Shown here one piece after another: positions 39,913 through 51,749 of a stretch of DNA of 64,000 nt. This DNA is from CAVVSQ01 sp963848825. GTDB lineage: Bacteria > Planctomycetota > Planctomycetia > Gemmatales > Gemmataceae. Position numbers and translations under genes: made by a program. The stretch lies in contig CAWKFA010000017.1 of assembly GCA_963848825.1 (NCBI GenBank), forward strand, positions 682,001 to 746,000, given 5' to 3'. The first letter of the stretch is position 1; each line of letters begins with the position of its first letter. The notes beneath the pieces were generated by a model. It worked only from the letters and a program-made list of their open reading frames with translations. It had not been told where the DNA came from and searched no databases.

Positions 39913-40225
39913 GGACCCGACGGCACCGGTTACCGCGCCCTCGCCCAAGATTACGAACGGCTGCTTGGCCATTGACCCGGGTCCTCCTTCCCCGCCGCTG
40001 AAGGTAAGCCATGACTTGACGGAGCGGCAGGGGCAAATCCTGTTGATACTCAGTGGTGGGGAGCGGTGGCGTGTTCGGGACCTTCTGGCAAAACTGCTCG
40101 ATCCTCCTGCTCCACGAACTCTTCGGGAGGACCTTCAACTTCTCAAGAAGTTTGGCCTGGTCGAACCGGCAGGGAGGTCCGTAGCGGCTCGGTGGTGGCT
40201 CAATCAAACCGGCCAAACTTCTTGA
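39884..40225 (+). CDS. Short winged-helix-like DNA-binding protein
   Basis: The frame opens at GTG 39884 inside the inverted repeat, so the true start may be later, for example TTG 39964. The supported part is LTERQGQILLILSGGERWRV, RDLLAKLLDPPAPRTLREDL and QLLKKFGLVEPAGRSVAARW, a helix-turn-helix plus wing typical of small repressors or Fic-associated winged helices. No effector domain is seen. Autoregulation through the 39879-39912 repeat is a reasonable guess. Confidence 0.55.
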   Translation: MSHRLARHGKDPTAPVTAPSPKITNGCLAIDPGPPSPPLKVSHDLTERQGQILLILSGGERWRVRDLLAKLLDPPAPRTLREDLQLLKKFGLVEPAGRSVAARWWLNQTGQTS

Positions 40226-40257
40226 GAAAGGCGGAGAAAGGCGATCAGATCTGTATT

Positions 40258-40307
40258 ACGACCCCTCCGCCGGCTCGTCCGGCCGGTGAGAAAGGTCTGT
40301 AGCTAAA
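40258..40307 (-). repeat. Single inverted copy of the 67-bp hairpin repeat
   Basis: Read on the minus strand, this segment gives CTTTAGCTACAGACCTTTCT, CACCGGCCGGACGAGCCGGC and GGAGGGGTCGT, the same order of parts as each unit of the array at 41933-42655. The copy lies about 1.6 kb from the array and in opposite orientation, so the two flank the block with the NmrA, Cys-rich and antitoxin-like genes. Confidence 0.85.
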
Positions 40308-40400
40308 GTTCAGTCCGACCCATGAGCACAACCATTCAAACACCGGAACGAAAGCAAGGGGTACTCCGGGTGGAGATCAGGCTGCCGAGTTGCTACGGGG

Positions 40401-41217
40401 CTACTGAATCTGACCCAGCACATCTTCCATCGTCCGCAGCTTCCTACCCAGCAAATTACCGAGAAACGGATCGACTTTTGCCCATTCGCCGCGTGCCAAC
40501 CCCGCATAGGTGGTTGCCCACTTTCTGGCATGGTCCTCGTCCTCCTTCGACCTGGCGATATATTCCTCAATGGGGACGATCCGAAACGGCCGCTTCTGCA
40601 TTGCGGCCACTGCCTCCAGCGCGAGCGTTGCTGGACCGGTCAGGTTCAATATCTCGCCCTTATGACCGCCTTCGAGGAGCAGACGAGCGGTTCCCTCTGC
40701 TAAATCTGCCTTCGATACCCAGGAGATCGGGCCGTCGGCCGGGACGGTCACCTCACCGTGTTTGCCGAGATAGAGGTCCCAACGCTCGGCGTAGGCCGAA
40801 TTGCGGAGGATCGTGAAAGGCAGACCGGATGCCTTCAGGTAGCGCTCGCTATCCAGGTGTGCCCTCATGACATAGGCGACGGAACCTTCGCCGGGAAGTA
40901 AGCTAGTGTAATAAATATGCTTTATACCGACCAAGAGCGCCGCAGCGATGGCATTCCGGTGCCGGGCGCTACGTTGCTCGTGTTCTATACCGCTGGCAGA
41001 AATGAGCAGCAGGCGGTCTGCTCCCTCGAACGAGCGAACCAATGACTGCGGCTCGTCATAGTCGGCTCGGCTGATGTCCACACCACGTGCTGCCAACAGT
41101 CGTGCTTTTTCCGGGTTACGCACACCGGGCGCACACCTTCGAACCCGGCTTGAGCCGGAGCAGGTCCTCGACGATTTTCGAGCCGAGCGAACCAGTGGCC
41201 CCCGTGACGACGATCAT
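40401..41217 (-). CDS. NmrA-like NAD(P)-binding protein, one frameshift
   Basis: It starts at ATG 41217: IVVTGATGSLGSKIVEDLLR carries the Rossmann GATGxxG motif. A one-base break near 41125 follows LKPGSKV; the next frame continues VRNPEKARLLAARGVDISRA and DYDEPQSLVRSFEGADRLLL. The family features IYYTSLLPGEG, YLKASGLPFTILRNSAYAE and ISWVSKADLAEGTARLLLEG match the NmrA/quinone oxidoreductase 2-type atypical short-chain dehydrogenases. It probably reduces a quinone or senses NAD(P) redox state. About 271 residues, normal for the family. Confidence 0.87.
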
Positions 41218-41243
41218 GAAACCTCCAGGCCGGAAGAAGGCCC

Positions 41244-41444
41244 CTATCCCATTTTCTGAAGTTCCTGGCCGCAGCAGTGAAAGTGGACCATGTTAGGCTG
41301 GTCGCAACGGCAGTCTACCGTCACCTGGACCTCCATCCCACACTGCTGGCACCGGAATCGTTCCCCCTTCTTGGGGCTGCCGACCCCCTCGTCCACCTGC
41401 ACCTTGCCGGCTGCTTCGCTCATCTTTTTAGTCATTGTGCTCAT
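41244..41444 (-). CDS. Small Cys-rich (zinc-ribbon or desulforedoxin-like) protein
   Basis: This 66-residue protein starts at ATG 41444. The second half holds FRCQQCGMEVQVTVDCRCDQ and FHCCGQELQKM, that is CxxC, CxC and CC groups that could bind zinc or iron as in desulforedoxin-type domains. The N-terminal third is polar. It lies directly upstream of the NmrA gene on the same strand (27-base gap), so both may be co-transcribed. Confidence 0.7.
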   Translation of the reverse strand: MSTMTKKMSEAAGKVQVDEGVGSPKKGERFRCQQCGMEVQVTVDCRCDQPNMVHFHCCGQELQKMG

Positions 41445-41623
41445 TGTTTTTCTCCTTTTTGTTTGAGGTCAAGCACAATGTGTTGCACATTCTGCGCCGT
41501 GTCCGAGCATTTCTTTATCGAGAAACTCGAATGGACCCATCGCCACTCGGAAGGCGATTTGTTCATGCAAGGGGATGTTCGTTCGGTGTGACATTGAAGA
41601 AGACATCTGCTAAAATTGCACTT

Positions 41624-41878
41624 ATGGAAACCGATGCACAAATGACCGTGACACCGCAGGCAGTCGACGTAACCGGCCTTCCCAAAGTGGCGATTGAGGC
41701 AGTTCAATCGCTGGTCGCTCTGTTGCGAGATAGCCACACCAGCCTCTCAATGCCGCGTCCCTTCTCGTCGAAGGAGGAATGGGCCAACGCTGTCCGGGAG
41801 TGGGCAGCGAACCATCCGGTACGCAAGCAACTGGCGGACGATAGCCGAGAGACCATCTACGCCGGCCGCGGTGAATGA
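41624..41878 (+). CDS. Antitoxin-like small protein
   Basis: This 84-residue protein starts at ATG 41624. The C-terminal part, FSSKEEWANAVREWAANHPV and ADDSRETIYAGRGE, is the typical end of small VapB-like antitoxins found in planctomycetes and cyanobacteria upstream of PIN toxins. The middle (LPKVAIEAVQSLVALLRDSH) is helical. Its TGA overlaps the ATG of a toxin-like start at 41875 (ATGA), the usual coupling of such pairs. The toxin is lost, so this is an orphan. Confidence 0.75.
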   Translation: METDAQMTVTPQAVDVTGLPKVAIEAVQSLVALLRDSHTSLSMPRPFSSKEEWANAVREWAANHPVRKQLADDSRETIYAGRGE

Positions 41879-41937
41879 ACATCCTCCAGGGCACGAGCGT
41901 TGTGCTACGCTTGAAAACTACGAATTCCCACTTTTAG
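41875..41937 (+). pseudogene. Remnant N-terminus of a PIN-type toxin
   Basis: Only 20 residues remain: MNILQGTSVVLRLKTTNSHF. The start resembles the PIN-domain beginning MNILLDTSVVLRL, but the catalytic Asp has become Gly and the frame stops at 41935-41937, exactly where the 67-bp repeat array begins. It overlaps the antitoxin-like stop by ATGA. Confidence 0.55.
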
Positions 41938-42655
41938 CTACATACCTTTCTCTCCTGCCGGACAAGCCGGCCGGGGTCGTGGATTCGTGATCTTGCTGGC
42001 TTAGCTACAGACCTTTCTCTCCTGCCGGACGAGCCGGCAGGGGTCGTGGATCGTGATCTTGCTGGCTTAGCTACAGACCTTTCTCTCCTGCCGGGCGAGC
42101 CGGCAGGGGTCGTGGATTCGTGATCTTGGTGGTTTAGCTACAGACCTTCTTCACCGGCCGGACAAGCCGGCCGGGGTCGTGGATTCGTGATCTTGGTGGT
42201 TTAGCTACAGACCTTCTTCACCGGCCGGACAAGCCGGCCGGGGTCGTGGATTCGTGATCTTGGTGGTTTAGCTACAGACCTTCTTCACCGGCCGGACAAG
42301 CCGGCCGGGGTCGTGGATCTCGCTGGATTCTCTGGCTGGTTTAGCTACAGACCTTCTTCACCGGCCGGACAAGCCGGCCGGGGTCGTGGATTCGTGATCT
42401 TGGTGGTTTAGCTACAGACCTTCTTCACCGGCCGGACAAGCCGGCCGGGGTCGTGGATTCGTGATCCTGCTGGTTTAGCTAAAGACCTTCTTCACCGGCC
42501 GGGCGAGCCGGCCGGGGTCGTGGACTCTTGATCTTGCTGGTTTAGCTACAGACCTTCTTCACCGGCCGGGCAAGCCGGCCGGGGTCGTGGATTCGTGATC
42601 TTGCTGGTTTAGCTCAGGACCTTCTTCACCGGCCGGGCGAGCCGGCCGGGGTCAC
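41933..42655 (+). repeat. Eleven tandem ~67-bp units each with a GC-rich hairpin
   Basis: Units begin (TTAGCTA) at 41934, 42001, 42067, 42134, 42201, 42268, 42341, 42408, 42475, 42542 and 42609. Spacing is 67 bases except 66 once and 73 once, where the linker is altered. Each unit runs TTAGCTACAGACCTT, a pyrimidine stretch, hairpin CCGGCCGG-ACAAG-CCGGCCGG, GGGTCGTGGATTCGTGATC. Units 2 and 3 have CCTGCCGG paired with CCGGCAGG, a compensatory change. The loop varies (ACAAG, ACGAG, GCGAG, GCAAG). The last unit ends 62 bases before the putA start. Confidence 0.95.
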
Positions 42656-42717
42656 TGCCATGAAAGCTCGTTGCATCGTTTCATGCGTTTCACTGTAGCG
42701 GCGGGGGGTGTTAAAAC

Positions 42718-45828
<3,111 letters not shown>

Positions 45829-45887
45829 GGGGCGGCGCCCGGAGCGGGCTAGCTTCGCCGCCGCTCAAGTTACCCAGGGTCTTCACC

Positions 45888-46967
45888 ATGAAAAAGATCG
45901 GCGTACTTCTGACACTGACCTTGCTTGCCATCACCACGCTGGCCATGGCGCAAACACCAGCGGAATTCAAGGGACACGAAGGGCTCGTCTTTGGCGTGGC
46001 CTTCAGTCCCGACGGCAAGACGCTGGCCACGGCAAGCTTCGACAATACCGTCAAACTCTGGGACTTCGCGACGGGCAAGGAAAAAATGACCCTTAAAGGG
46101 CATAGCGCGCCGGTCTACGCGGTGGTCTTCAACCCGGACGGCACCCTCCTGGCCACTGCGGGCCAGGATAATTCGATCCGCATCTGGGACCCCAAGGACG
46201 GCAAGTTCTTGCGCGAATGCAAGGGCCACACCGGCATCGTGGACTCGCTGGCCTTCAGCCCCGATGGCAAGGTGCTCGCGAGCGCCAGTGCCGACAAGAA
46301 CGTCAAGCTCTGGAACCCCAACGACGGCAAGGAAATAAAGACCCTGTCCGGCCATAAAGAATCGGTGTATACCGTGGCTTTTAGCCCTGACGGCGAGTGG
46401 CTGGCCTCGGGCAGTAACGACACGACGATCAAGATTTGGGACGTGAAAAAACAAGCCGAGTTCAAGATGTTCGGCACCTTGCCCAAGGAACCCGAAAAGG
46501 CCGCCAAGAAGAAGGACAAGAAAGAGGAGAAAAAAGAGGAAGCTAAAAAGGAGGAGCCCAAGAAGGAAGAAGCCAAGAAAGAACCGCTGGAGCTGAAAGA
46601 GCTACCCGAAGGCGTAACCGGCGTTGCCTTCACGCCCGACGGCAAGGACCTCCTCGCGATTGGCTTCGACAAGAGGCTCCGTTATTTAAGCATCGCCGAT
46701 GGCAAAGAAATAAAAAAGCTACCGCCGACGCCTGATGATCTCTTTGGGCTGGCATTGTCGCGGGACGGCAAATACGTGGCGACCGCGGGCTACGGCGGCA
46801 GTTTGCGGGTCTACGAGCTGGCCACGGGCAAGGAAGTCTTCAAGCACCAACTCCCCAAGATGGTGACCTATTGCATAGCGTTCACGCCGGACGACAAAGC
46901 CCTTGTGACCGGCCACGAGAAAGATAACGCCGCGCGGGTGACGCCGCTGCCGGATGCCATGAAATGA
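45888..46967 (+). CDS. Secreted WD40-repeat protein with Lys/Glu-rich linker
   Basis: It starts at ATG 45888 with a signal peptide (IGVLLTLTLLAITTLAMAQ). Four or five WD40 repeats follow, of the form GHEGLVFGVAFSPDGKTLAT, ASFDNTVKLWD. A stretch of about 45 residues rich in Lys and Glu (KKKDKKEEKKEEAKKEE) comes next, and two or three further weaker repeats. WD40 domains are protein-binding propellers; no enzyme domain is attached. It stands 59 bases after putA on the same strand. No partner can be named. Confidence 0.87.
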   Translation: MKKIGVLLTLTLLAITTLAMAQTPAEFKGHEGLVFGVAFSPDGKTLATASFDNTVKLWDFATGKEKMTLKGHSAPVYAVVFNPDGTLLATAGQDNSIRIWDPKDGKFLRECKGHTGIVDSLAFSPDGKVLASASADKNVKLWNPNDGKEIKTLSGHKESVYTVAFSPDGEWLASGSNDTTIKIWDVKKQAEFKMFGTLPKEPEKAAKKKDKKEEKKEEAKKEEPKKEEAKKEPLELKELPEGVTGVAFTPDGKDLLAIGFDKRLRYLSIADGKEIKKLPPTPDDLFGLALSRDGKYVATAGYGGSLRVYELATGKEVFKHQLPKMVTYCIAFTPDDKALVTGHEKDNAARVTPLPDAMK

Positions 46968-47030
46968 GCGAACCCACGCCAGGCCCCGCGCCAGGAGCGG
47001 CGCTCGCCAATTTTATTGTAAAATAGCGCT

Positions 47031-50000
47031 ATGCATATCACGGTGGTCTGCCCGCATTGTCAGAGCCGCTACCAGCTGGACCCATCATTGCGTGGCAAGC
47101 GGATGCGCTGCCCCAACACCCTTTGCCGAACCATTTTCGAAGTGACGGAACAGGGCAGCGGCACGTCGCCGCCCGCCGCAAGCTCGCCATCGGGCAGAGG
47201 CGTGCCGCTTCAGAGCGGTGCCGTGGGCGAAGTGGTGCCAATTTTGCGCGCCGAGAGCGTCGCGCCCGTCAACGACTTGCCGATTACCCCCGATGATGCG
47301 CTGGCACCTGCCGACCCGGCGCGCGTGCCTATCCCCAACGAGGAAGGCGCCGGCAATTCACCCATTCCTGAAGCCGTTTGGGCACCGGCGGCCGAGGCAC
47401 CTCCGGTACGGAGTGACGTTCCCCGTAAAATCAGGGAGCAACATGGCGGCGTGCCACCACGGCCCGCCGAGAAGGAAGCGGCGTCACCGGAGACGGTCCA
47501 GGTGCGTTCCCGGGCGCGGCGCATCATGCTTGGCATGGCGCTATTCTCTGCGTGGCGCTGGGCGGTGGAGTCTACCTCCTCAAGGGGCATGGCGCGGCCA
47601 ATGAAGCCGAGCGCTTCGCCAAGGCGCAGGGGCTTTATCAAAACCAGGATTTTGGCGAGGCAACCGCTGGCTTTCAAAATCTGCTTCGGGACTTTCCGGG
47701 TAGCGCCCAGGCGCGCCTCTACAGCTTTCTGGTGGAGATGAGCGCAATCTGCGCCGCGGTTTATGCCCCGCCCGAACGCCAGGACGAACGCGCGAACGCT
47801 TTGAACCGGATGCTGTTATTCCTGGAGATCAATAGAAACGATCCCCTGCTCAAGGAATACCACGGTGACATTTGGCGCACGCTGCAAAGGCTAAGCCGCG
47901 AGTTGGTCAGGTCGGCGGAAGAAAACCATGATGCGCTAGCCCTGGCGCAGGCCAAGCGGTCCTGGGCAGAGACCGCGAGGTTCGTGCCGCCGGCGGGGGC
48001 CAAGGTGAATGATGTGGCGAGCGAATTGGATGCTGAGTTCCAACGCGTGAACAGCTTGTTGGCCGCGCGGGCCAGCCGCCTGGAACTGCTGAAGGAGTTG
48101 AGCGAGTTGGCAACCCGTGGTTCGGCCGCCGCGGTACGTGCGGGGCGAACGCTGGCCAAGAATGCCGGCCTCGATCAGGATGCCGAGGTAGTTTCCTTGC
48201 TTGAAGCAGCGGTCAAGGCGCATCGTGCCCGCGTCGTCTTTACCGAGTCGCCGGGGCCAACGGCCATTGTGCCGCCGCCTGCGCAAGATGGGCTTCGCAG
48301 CTTTTATGCCGTGTCGGCACGGGGCAATACGACCCGGGCCGCGCCGGATGGAAGGACGGTGCTCGCGCTGGCGCGCGGCGTGCTCTATGCCCAGGATGCG
48401 GCGAACGGGACGGTACGCTGGGTGCGCCGCGTTGGCGTGGATACCAGCGTTCTACCGCCGCGCGTCCCTGCCTCCCCATTTTTGCCGGAACTGGTAGTCG
48501 TGGTGTCCTCCGATAGCAAAAGCGTGACCGCAGTGGCCGTGGACACCGGCGTGGTCATTTGGGAGCATGCGCTTGAGAGTGTGTGCCTGGGAAACCCCGT
48601 GCTGGTTGATGGCCACCTGTATGTTCCCACGATTGCCGGCGAGGTCGAGGACATCGAGACGGCGGGCGGCCACTGGCAAGGAACGTATCACCTCGGTCAG
48701 CCGCTGCTTGTGGGCGGCGTTCATCAACCTGGTACAAGCCTGGTTTATTTCCCGGCCGATAGCTTTACGGTATACGTCCTCGACGTGGCCAAGCGCGTCT
48801 GCGCCGGGGTGCTTTATTCGGGCCACGCCGCCGGGTCTTTGCGAGGCTTGCCGCTCATCTGGAATGAGGCCAACTTGAAGCAGGCGGATGGCGCCGCCAC
48901 GGGCGCCGGCTGGCTAATCTTGACACGGACTTCCGGCAGCGACGGCCTGGAGATGGTGCCATATGCATTGCCGATCCGCCAAGCAGATCAACAACCTGCC
49001 GGGCCCATCATCAAGGTTAAGGGGGATGACGGCGGCTCCCCCTGGCATGACGGCAGCCGAGTTGCCCTGGCGACCGATGCGGGCTTGCTAGCGCTTTATG
49101 GCTTGCGGCAAAGCGGCAATCGCGATCCCTTGCTCTTCCGATTGCTGGCGGATGACTATCGGGTGGAGAGCCCCGAGCGGGCAGGTCGCGGTCGTGCCGT
49201 CGTCCTTCATGCGGACGCCAACAATTACTGGGTAATGATGGGCGGCCAACTCCATCGGCTGGAGGCGACCTTTACTGCCTCGGTGGGGCCAGGCCTGGTG
49301 CAGCGCTGGCCGCAACCCCTCGACATTGGTTCCCCATTGCATGCTGCTCAAGTTCAGGTCACCGAGGAGGGCATGACGGTCCTGTTTCTGGCGACGCGCG
49401 ATGAAAACGGTCCCAGGATGCTGGCTGCGTGCCATCGCAGCGGAGCAAGGCAAAATCCTCTGGCAAAGGCAACTGGGCATGCTTTGCCAGGAACATCCTA
49501 TAGCTTCCGGCGAAAGCCTGGTTTGCCCCGAAGCGGGCGGGTTGCTATTTTTCAATTCTGATGCCAGGCCACCAGCAGAGACCGGGACGGACTCCCCGGG
49601 CTGGCAAACGGCGGCAAAATACGTGGAAGGCACCGGCAAGATATCAGGCGACTGGACGTGGGCACGTGGGACAGACCTGGTGCATATGACCTGGAGCCCA
49701 GGACCAACGTTGCACCTGCGACTTTTTGGCAAAGAGGGCACGAACTCAGTGACCCAGGTCGCCTTGCCGGCGCTGCCCCAGGGAACGCCGGCGCTCGGAA
49801 ACGATAGCGTGCTCCTGCCTCTCGCCAACGGCGTCGTGCTCCAGGTCGCGCTTGGCGATGGAAAAATAGCCAACGGGCCAGATTGGCGAAACGTCGGCAC
49901 GGACGAAGCCCAGCCAGGACACATCGTCGCGCTGGCCAACAATGACTTCGCCATTACCGACGGCGGCCGCTCCATAACGCGCATTCGCTGGGCCAACGCG

Positions 50001-50508
50001 CAGTGCCTGGGAGAAAATAAGTAGCGCGGAAGTGGCCCAGCGCATCACCCGTGCTCCCGTCGCCCTTGGCAACCGCCTGGTGGTAGCCGATGCCTCCGAC
50101 ACGATCACTTTACTTGAGGGCGAACGCCTGGCGGCGATGCGCCGGTGGCTTCCAGGCGGCAAAATCAGCGCCGGTCCCTTCGTGCGCGACAAACATCTTG
50201 GATTGGTGGTCGGTAAAAATCGGCTCGTTTGGCTCGACCCGGAGCAGGATCAGCCGTTGTGGGAGTACTCTTTCCCGGCACCGATCGTCGGCGAGCCTGA
50301 AGTGGTGGACAACATCATCGTCGTTGCCGATCTTCAGGGCAGAATCGTGGGCCTGGATCCCGCCAACGGCAATCCCGTCGGCCCAGGCTATCGCCTGCTG
50401 GCGAATGAAGCACCGACCACCGCCCCCGTAGGCTTCGGGCCCGGTCAGTTGTTCTTGCCGCTGATGGATGGCACGGCCATGGTTCTGCCGCTGAGTCGCT
50501 TGCGCTGA
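47031..50508 (+). CDS. Zinc-ribbon, one-TM, PQQ-like beta-propeller protein, three frameshifts
   Basis: About 1,155 residues. An N-terminal MJ0042-type zinc ribbon, VVCPHCQSRYQLDPSLRGKR then MRCPNTLCR, is followed by a ~110-residue Pro/Ala-rich linker, one membrane helix (about 47520-47590, broken by a frameshift), a helical domain with TPR-like pattern (AKAQGLYQNQDFGEATAGFQ) and a large propeller with PQQ-like blades (LYAQDAANGTVRWVRRVG, VAVDTGVVIWEHALESV, LWEYSFPAPIVGEPEVVDNI). Frames change near 47543, 49440 and 50020. This layout is seen in planctomycete proteins with a cytoplasmic ribbon and exported propeller; function unknown. Confidence 0.82.
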
Positions 50509-50535
50509 GGTTTTCTGGCCTCTTGAACTCAGCCG

Positions 50536-51534
50536 CTACGTATTGTTGTTACGTCGCCCATCGCCCTGCATACCGAAACCCATCGAACCGGGACGATCGA
50601 ACTCCTTGCTGGAAGGGTGCTGTTCCTCGAGCACGCGCAGCAGTTTCACGGTCTCCTCCAACGTGTTGCCCAGGCAAGCGACGCTGATGACAAGCTCGGC
50701 CAGGGCCGCGAACGATAGACCATCTGTCAGGTCCACCCAGTGCGCTAGCTGACCATTGACTATCAGATCGGGTAACTTTTTGCGCAGATAGGTTTCCCGC
50801 ATGGGAGGCGTTGGGGTCTCAATCTTGATGATCCGGTCGAAACGGCGTGGCCTGGAAACGATGCGCCGATCCAGACGTTCCGGATAGTTTGTCGTCGCGA
50901 TATTGATGACTTTGTTGATTTGATGCGAGCCGTCCAGCCAGCCCAACAGTTCGCTATCGCCATGCATTTCGATAATTGCATCGATGTCCTCGAAGATGCA
51001 CACGAGCGGCCGCGTCGGCTCGATCTTGCGGAAAACTTCCATGCCACGCGTCAGAAAGCCGGGATGTTCGCAAAACACGGCGACATGGCCCTTGCTGATG
51101 ATGCGGTGGACCACCTGGTGAACAACAGAGCTCTTACCCGAACCTTGGGGGCCATAAAGCAGATAGCCCCGGCGGTGCAGATAGCCATGCCGCTCAAAGG
51201 TGTCTCCCAGGGACCAAAAGCTCTCGATTTCACCCAATATACGGCCAGGCAGGCTGTCCGCGAAATCGATAAGGTCATCGACTTGCAGGTCGCGATGTTG
51301 AATCTGGACCTCGCCATACTGATTGAGAGTACAGCCATAGGCGCCGGGTGGAAGTTGGCGGGCCGTCATGCCACAAACTTCAAAGATGCCCGCCTGCACG
51401 ACTTTCCACTGGATGGGTCGATTGACCGGTTCTTCCCCAGCATAGAGGTCTCGTTGCGCGAAGCCCGCGGCGTCCTGATTTTGTCCCTTATTGCCAGTCG
51501 TGGCGGTTTGCGTACCGAAATCGTTCAAATCCAT
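50536..51534 (-). CDS. AAA-family ATPase (BCS1/FtsH-like core)
   Basis: This intact 332-residue protein has an N-terminal part of about 100 residues that matches no family I know. The ATPase core has Walker A GPQGSGKSS (about residues 128-136), Walker B VCIFEDIDAII (about 178-188), sensor 1 INIATTNYPERLD and the arginine-finger region SRPRRFDRIIKI. A small helical lid and a Gly/Asn-rich tail follow. It resembles AAA proteins that remodel or unfold proteins, but has no protease domain. It is divergent from the aconitase gene (216-base gap), with no co-transcribed partner. Confidence 0.88.
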   Translation of the reverse strand: MDLNDFGTQTATTGNKGQNQDAAGFAQRDLYAGEEPVNRPIQWKVVQAGIFEVCGMTARQLPPGAYGCTLNQYGEVQIQHRDLQVDDLIDFADSLPGRILGEIESFWSLGDTFERHGYLHRRGYLLYGPQGSGKSSVVHQVVHRIISKGHVAVFCEHPGFLTRGMEVFRKIEPTRPLVCIFEDIDAIIEMHGDSELLGWLDGSHQINKVINIATTNYPERLDRRIVSRPRRFDRIIKIETPTPPMRETYLRKKLPDLIVNGQLAHWVDLTDGLSFAALAELVISVACLGNTLEETVKLLRVLEEQHPSSKEFDRPGSMGFGMQGDGRRNNNT

Positions 51535-51749
51535 GGAAGCTCCCGCTGTTGATCCGGCGAACAGAGCTCATTGTATAGCTGCCGGACGCAAGAATACACC
51601 GGGGCTTTCGCGCGTACTGTTGCGCCCGGCTAATCGTTCTTACAATAAGCTCATTCCTCTTCAGTGCTCTCAGAGGCCCTTAATCAAAACGGGGACAGGA
51701 CCTCTCGAATGACCCCGTTCAGGGACTCTATCCAGAGAAGGACACACAA

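Noticed and set aside
41933..42655. Possible CRISPR array
   Set aside because: The whole 67-base unit is repeated with no unique spacers, and no cas genes are nearby.
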